Assembly (NCBI RefSeq): GCF_000374925.1
Contig: NZ_KB895544.1
Location: 124,001 to 188,000, forward strand
Direction of reading: 5' to 3'
From: Arthrobacter sp. 131MFCol6.1
GTDB taxonomy: Bacteria; Actinomycetota; Actinomycetes; Actinomycetales; Micrococcaceae
Length of the DNA: 64,000 bases
In this document: piece by piece, positions 60,591 to 64,000 of the stretch
Layout of the letters: each line of letters opens with the position of its first letter
How positions within the stretch are numbered: the first letter of the stretch is position 1
Notes under the pieces: generated by a model
Told to the model about the DNA's origin: nothing
The model's database searches: none
The model's input: only the letters and a program-made list of their open reading frames with translations
Made by a program: the position numbers and the translations under genes

Positions 60591-62006
60591 CTACCGGCGA
60601 GAGGCGTCGATGAGGTCCTTGTCCTCGTCCCTGCCGCCGTCGCCCGGACGAGCAGCCGCAGCCGCACCCGGTGCCCAGGCGTGGCCCTGCTCGTGGTCCA
60701 GGTGCGTGGACTTCTTGTTCTTCAGCGCGAAGATGTAGACCAGCAGGGAGATGCCGATGGCCACGGTAACGTAGGTGAAGAACAGCTCTTCCTGCCCGGC
60801 CTTCTGCAGGGCCGCACCGATGAGCGGGACGGTGCCGCCGAAGAGCGAGTTGGCGATCGCGTAGCCCAGGCCCACACCAAGGGCGCGGATGGACGCGGGG
60901 AAGAGCTCGGCCTTTACCAGGGCGTTGATGGAGGTGTAGCCGCCCACGATCAGCAGACCGCCCATCATGAGCAGGAACGCGGTCATCGGATCCTTGGTCC
61001 CGGCAAGGGCGGAAAGGAGCGGCCAGGTGAACAGGACGCCGGTGATGCCGAACCACAGCAGCAATGGTTTGCGGCCCACCTTGTCCGAGATGATGCCGTA
61101 GACCGGCTGGAGCAGCATGAAGATGAACAGCGCCCAGAAGTTGATCACCGACGTGTCGGTCTTGGCGATGCCCGAGGTGTCATTCATGAACTTCAGGATG
61201 AAGTTGGTGTACGTGTAGAACGCCACGGTGCCGCCCAACGTGATCCCGATGCAGATCATCAGCGGCTTCCAGTAGCTGGTGAACAGCAGCTTCATGGTTC
61301 CGGGCTGGGCCTGGCCGGGAACCGCGGGGGCCTTGGCGGCCTCGATCTGTTCGGCCGAGACCGTTTCTTCCATGGAGCGACGCAGCCACAGGACCACAAG
61401 GGCCGCGACGCCGCCGATCGCGAACGGGATCCGCCAGCCCCATTCGCCCAGGTCTGCCTTGGGCATGACGTTCTGCAGGATGACCAGGACCAGCAGGGCC
61501 AGCATCTGGCCGCCGATCAGCGTGACGTACTGGAAGCTGGAGAAGAAGCCGCGGCGCTTGGTGGTGGCAGCCTCGGACATGTAGGTGGCGCTGGTGCCGT
61601 ACTCGCCGCCCACGGAGAAGCCCTGGATCACGCGGATGAGGACCAGCAGGATCATGGCCCACAGGCCGATCACGTCCTGGGTGGGCAGCACGGCGATCGC
61701 GAAGGAGCCCGCGGACATCATGGTCACGCTCAGCGTCAGCGCGGCCTTGCGGCCCTTGCGGTCGGCGTACCGGCCGAAGAACCAGGCACCGATCGGGCGC
61801 ATCAGGAACGACGTCGAGAACACGGCCATCGCCTCGAGGCCGGCCTGGAGTTCGTCCTTGGAGTTGAAGAAGTGCGCCTGGAAGTAGGCCGCGAAGACGG
61901 TGTAGACGTAGAGGTCGTACCACTCGACAAGGTTGCCGGCCGAGCCTTTGAGGATGTTGCCGACGGCTTTCCGGGTCTGGGCCGCTTCGGTCAGTTGGGT
62001 GCTCAT
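60591..62006 (-). CDS. MHS-family MFS transporter
   Basis: 471-residue proton symporter of the metabolite:H+ symporter type, third in the window. First helix GNLVEWYDLYVYTVFAAYFQ, loop motif GRYADRKGRKAAL, then FSVGGEYGTSATYMSEAA. It has a hydrophilic C-terminal tail (ARPGDGGRDEDKDL). The start is ATG 62004-62006, with AGGAAGG upstream; the frame to 62081 has no ribosome site. It is divergent from the pdxK-like gene and has no clear operon partner, so the substrate (often a dicarboxylate, shikimate or betaine) is open. Confidence 0.87.
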   Translation of the reverse strand: MSTQLTEAAQTRKAVGNILKGSAGNLVEWYDLYVYTVFAAYFQAHFFNSKDELQAGLEAMAVFSTSFLMRPIGAWFFGRYADRKGRKAALTLSVTMMSAGSFAIAVLPTQDVIGLWAMILLVLIRVIQGFSVGGEYGTSATYMSEAATTKRRGFFSSFQYVTLIGGQMLALLVLVILQNVMPKADLGEWGWRIPFAIGGVAALVVLWLRRSMEETVSAEQIEAAKAPAVPGQAQPGTMKLLFTSYWKPLMICIGITLGGTVAFYTYTNFILKFMNDTSGIAKTDTSVINFWALFIFMLLQPVYGIISDKVGRKPLLLWFGITGVLFTWPLLSALAGTKDPMTAFLLMMGGLLIVGGYTSINALVKAELFPASIRALGVGLGYAIANSLFGGTVPLIGAALQKAGQEELFFTYVTVAIGISLLVYIFALKNKKSTHLDHEQGHAWAPGAAAAARPGDGGRDEDKDLIDASRR

Positions 62007-62088
62007 CAATGAACCTTCCTGGATCCGGCGCCGCCTGTAAGCAACACCGTCCGCCACCCTAGTCCGCGTGATCCGGAACACTCAGATT

Positions 62089-62120
62089 TTGTTCATACTG
62101 TTCATGGAATGCTTGTTCAT
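62089..62120. promoter_or_regulatory. Three TGTTCAT direct repeats in the divergent promoter
   Basis: TGTTCAT starts at 62090, 62099 and 62114 in the region between the MHS and kinase genes. Ordered direct repeats in a promoter suggest a regulator site; no regulator gene is adjacent. Confidence 0.5.
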
Positions 62121-62163
62121 GAGCACAATGCGGGCGGTTTCGACGGAATGGCAGGATGGGACC

Positions 62164-63048
62164 ATGACTTCTACCGCATTCGATTCCGCCGCCCTGGCAG
62201 TTGCCGACCCCGCCTCCGACGCCGTCTCCTCCCCCGCCGTCGCGCTGACCATCGCAGGCTCCGAAGCGACCGGCGGCGCCGGCGCGCAGGCTGACCTGAA
62301 GACGTTCCAGGAACTCGGCGTGTTCGGGATCGCGAACCTGACCTGCATCGTGTCCTTCGACCCCAAGGACAACTGGAACCACCGTTTCGTCCCGGTGGAC
62401 CAGCAGGTCATCGCGGACCAGCTGGAAGCAACGACGGCGGCTTACGGTGCCGCGTCCGGCGCGGCCGCTGTGCTGGACACCGTCAAGATCGGCATGCTGG
62501 GCAGCCCCGCGACGATTTCGACCGTGGCCGCGGCGCTGGCGGACGGGCAGTTCGCCAACGTGGTGCTGGATCCGGTGCTGATCTGCAAGGGCCAGGAGCC
62601 GGGCCACGCCCTGGACACCGACCAGGCGCTGAAGGCCCACATCCTGCCGCTGGCCACCTTCGTCACGCCGAACCACTTCGAGGCCGAGTCGCTCTCCGGG
62701 CTGGAGATCACCGACGTCGAGTCCCTCAAGGCGGCCGCGGTCCGCATCCACGAGATCAGCGGCGCCGCGGTGCTCGCCAAGGGCGGCGTACGCCTGGTTG
62801 GCCCCGACGCCGTCGACGTCTACTACGACGGCGAAACCCTGGAAGTCCTCTCAGCCCCGAAGGTGGGCGAGGTGGCCGTCTCGGGCGCCGGGTGCTCGCT
62901 GGCCGCGGCGGTGACGGCCGAGCTCGCCAAGGGTGCGACGCCGCTGGCCGCCGCCCGGACGGCGAAGGCGTTTGTGACCGCCGGCATCCGCAACCGGGTG
63001 GCCTCGGGCGCCCCGTTCGATGCCTTGTGGCAGGGCGGCCCGCGCTAA
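62164..63048 (+). CDS. PdxK/ThiD-type pyridoxine (hydroxymethylpyrimidine) kinase
   Basis: 294-residue ribokinase-fold enzyme. LTIAGSEATGGAGAQADLKTF is the ThiD-type N-terminal motif, but CIVSFDPKDNWNHRFVPVDQQ and LDPVLICKGQEPG match the Bacillus PdxK branch, which phosphorylates pyridoxine and related pyrimidines. VSGAGCSLAAAVTAELAKG includes the GAGC Cys of that branch and the anion hole. It starts at ATG 62164, with CAGGAT six bases upstream (leaderless type); the longer frame from 62068 covers the promoter. Role in vitamin B6 salvage is likely, thiamine salvage possible. Confidence 0.83.
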   Translation: MTSTAFDSAALAVADPASDAVSSPAVALTIAGSEATGGAGAQADLKTFQELGVFGIANLTCIVSFDPKDNWNHRFVPVDQQVIADQLEATTAAYGAASGAAAVLDTVKIGMLGSPATISTVAAALADGQFANVVLDPVLICKGQEPGHALDTDQALKAHILPLATFVTPNHFEAESLSGLEITDVESLKAAAVRIHEISGAAVLAKGGVRLVGPDAVDVYYDGETLEVLSAPKVGEVAVSGAGCSLAAAVTAELAKGATPLAAARTAKAFVTAGIRNRVASGAPFDALWQGGPR

Positions 63049-63079
63049 CTCGTTGCTGGGATCGTTGGAGGGAAAGGCA

Positions 63080-63442
63080 ATGGCACCGCACTTTGAGTCC
63101 GTGGAGGAATACATCGCCTCGTTTCCTGCTGACGTGCAGGAGGCGCTGCAGGAGATCCGGCGGCATTGCCATGCCGCGGTACCCGGATCAGGGGAGATGA
63201 TCAGTTACGGCATCCCGACGATCACGCTCGGGGGCAAATACGTCGTGTATTTCGCCGGCTGGGCGCACCACATCTCCGTCTACCCCGTGCCCGACGGCGA
63301 CGAATCGCTGAGCACGGAACTCGCCCCCTACCGTGCAGCGAAGGGCACCCTGAAGTTCCCGTTGCGGAAGCCTGTCCCGTACGAGCTGATTGGAAAAGTG
63401 GCGGCGGCCCTGGCACAAGAGCGCCGGAGCGGGACGCCCTAG
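63080..63442 (+). CDS. DUF1801 (YdhG/YjhG-like) protein
   Basis: 120-residue cytoplasmic protein of the DUF1801 family, with SVEEYIASFPADVQEALQEIRRH, MISYGIPTITLGGKYVVYFAGWAHHISVYP in outline, and KGTLKFPLRKPVP. Homologues such as YdhG are small alpha/beta proteins proposed to bind iron or act as chaperones; not proven here. GGAGGGAAAGG precedes the ATG. It begins 31 bases after the kinase stop and may be cotranscribed. Confidence 0.83.
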   Translation: MAPHFESVEEYIASFPADVQEALQEIRRHCHAAVPGSGEMISYGIPTITLGGKYVVYFAGWAHHISVYPVPDGDESLSTELAPYRAAKGTLKFPLRKPVPYELIGKVAAALAQERRSGTP

Positions 63443-63448
63443 GCCGCC

Positions 63449-63512
63449 GAGTTCGCCGGAGTCCCTCCAATTCGCCGGAATATTGCGGCGAATTGGAGGG
63501 CTTCCGGCGATC
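63449..63512. repeat. TTCGCCGGAA-family palindrome, copy 7 (nested)
   Basis: Inner arms CCCTCCAATTCGCCG (63463-63477) and CGGCGAATTGGAGGG (63486-63500) are perfect over 15 bases around GAATATTG. Outer half-sites TTCGCCGGA and TTCCGGCGA bracket them. It lies between convergent genes. Confidence 0.92.
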
Positions 63513-63533
63513 TGGGCCCCCGTGGGCCACCCG

Positions 63534-64000
63534 TCAGCGCGGGTCCGAGACCTTCCCCATGAAGAGCGGGAGCCCGGTCTCGAGGTGCACGATCTGGTAG
63601 TGGAACGGCCGGTCGAAGTCGATGGTCTGTTCCGGGAGCGGCGGTGCGCCGGTCACGGCACCGTTAATCTGCGTCACGGCCGCGGCCACAGTGCCCTTCT
63701 CCGCAACGGTGATGTTGGCAGCCTGCGCGGCCTGGGTGATTCTGAGCCTGCTCTGGATGGCGTCGAAGTCTTGGGTGGTGGCCAGGGTCTTGGCCAGCCC
63801 CAGCGATTCGAATACCTTCCGAAGCTCGAAGCTGCTCGCGTGGTCCCATCTGGGCAAGGAGATCGATGCGGAGACCTCCGGGGCGGTGTCCAGGGCCGCC
63901 GCAATCTCCGCCAGTTCTGCGGCTGTCAGGGTCTCCGGCCCTTCGCCGGGCGCGGGCAGCACCAGCCGCATGGCAAAACCTTCGGCATACGGCAGCTCCA
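63534..64000 (-). CDS. Serpin-family protease inhibitor (5' end outside window)
   Basis: The visible 155 C-terminal residues match the serpin fold: ELPYAEGFAMRLVLP (sheet strands), VSASISLPRWDHASSFELRKVFESLGL, the reactive-loop hinge VAEKGTVAAAVTQI and the final block RPFHYQIVHLETGLPLFMGKVSDPR, as in eukaryotic serpins. The frame is open through base 64000, so Met at 63971 is internal. The hinge after Glu has small residues (Gly-Thr-Val-Ala-Ala-Ala), the pattern of inhibitory serpins that insert the loop. The P1 residue and target protease cannot be fixed from sequence. Whether it is secreted depends on the missing N-terminus. Confidence 0.9.
   Translation of the reverse strand, partial: ELPYAEGFAMRLVLPAPGEGPETLTAAELAEIAAALDTAPEVSASISLPRWDHASSFELRKVFESLGLAKTLATTQDFDAIQSRLRITQAAQAANITVAEKGTVAAAVTQINGAVTGAPPLPEQTIDFDRPFHYQIVHLETGLPLFMGKVSDPR

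Noticed and set aside
1..64000. tRNA, rRNA, CRISPR arrays, IS elements or prophage genes
   Set aside because: No T-loop (GGTTCGAATCC-type) with acceptor stem, no regularly spaced repeats and no transposase, integrase or phage protein was found on either strand by reading.

Overview
The window is chromosomal DNA from a high-GC Gram-positive bacterium, most likely an Arthrobacter or Pseudarthrobacter relative (Micrococcaceae). This rests on GC-rich third codon positions, frequent GTG/TTG starts, an lhr-nei pair, a DtxR-type iron box, actinobacterial families such as DUF1684 and DUF4916, and many genes whose start codon lies exactly six bases after a TANNNT hexamer, the layout of leaderless actinobacterial mRNAs. 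No rRNA, tRNA, CRISPR array, transposase, integrase or phage gene was found. The genus is an inference by eye, not a search result. I count 55 protein-coding genes, two of them cut by the window edges (Lhr at the left, a serpin at the right).

Layout. 1-11.7 kb holds DNA repair and housekeeping genes: lhr-nei, the MocR regulator yczR divergent from yczE, an ArsR/SRPBCC pair, a pseudouridine synthase and a DedA protein. 11.8-22.4 kb holds ppc, an F420-type NADP oxidoreductase, an aldo/keto reductase with its TetR, a second TetR with DUF1684, an acyl-CoA dehydrogenase/SDR pair and a GH76-like gene. 22.4-26.4 kb is an iron ABC transporter operon behind a near-perfect DtxR/IdeR box. 26.4-34.9 kb looks lower in GC and reads like an acquired block. 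Its core is a sugar-acid operon (RuBisCO-like protein, DUF1537 kinase, Tdh-like dehydrogenase, KdgT-like permease) divergent from a GntR/UTRA regulator, with a perfect 9-bp-arm operator between them. 35-39.3 kb holds a glycogen-debranching-like protein, a PAP2 phosphatase, a YdeI-like protein and a VOC protein.

39.3-50.9 kb is a two-armed catabolic cluster around a PucR regulator. The left arm runs MHS transporter, ThDP enzyme, aldehyde dehydrogenase, YtcJ amidohydrolase and M20 amidase. The right arm runs MHS transporter, RidA and RraA-like protein. Each arm has a CRP/GlxR-like half-site pair upstream. The substrate is unknown, probably a nitrogenous amide or ring compound. 50.9-64 kb holds small hypothetical genes, tgt and a separate queuosine-precursor transporter (suggesting queuosine salvage), a LacI-controlled sugar oxidoreductase/isomerase pair, an AbiEi-like protein with a nuclease-like tail, an MHS transporter, a PdxK/ThiD-type kinase, a DUF1801 protein and the partial serpin.

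The points most worth following up are the RuBisCO-like sugar-acid operon, the PucR-centred catabolic cluster, a dispersed intergenic palindrome family built on TTCGCCGGAA/TTCCGGCGAA (seven loci), the six-base leaderless-start rule, which also settles several start codons, and a TetR operator shared by two separate promoters.
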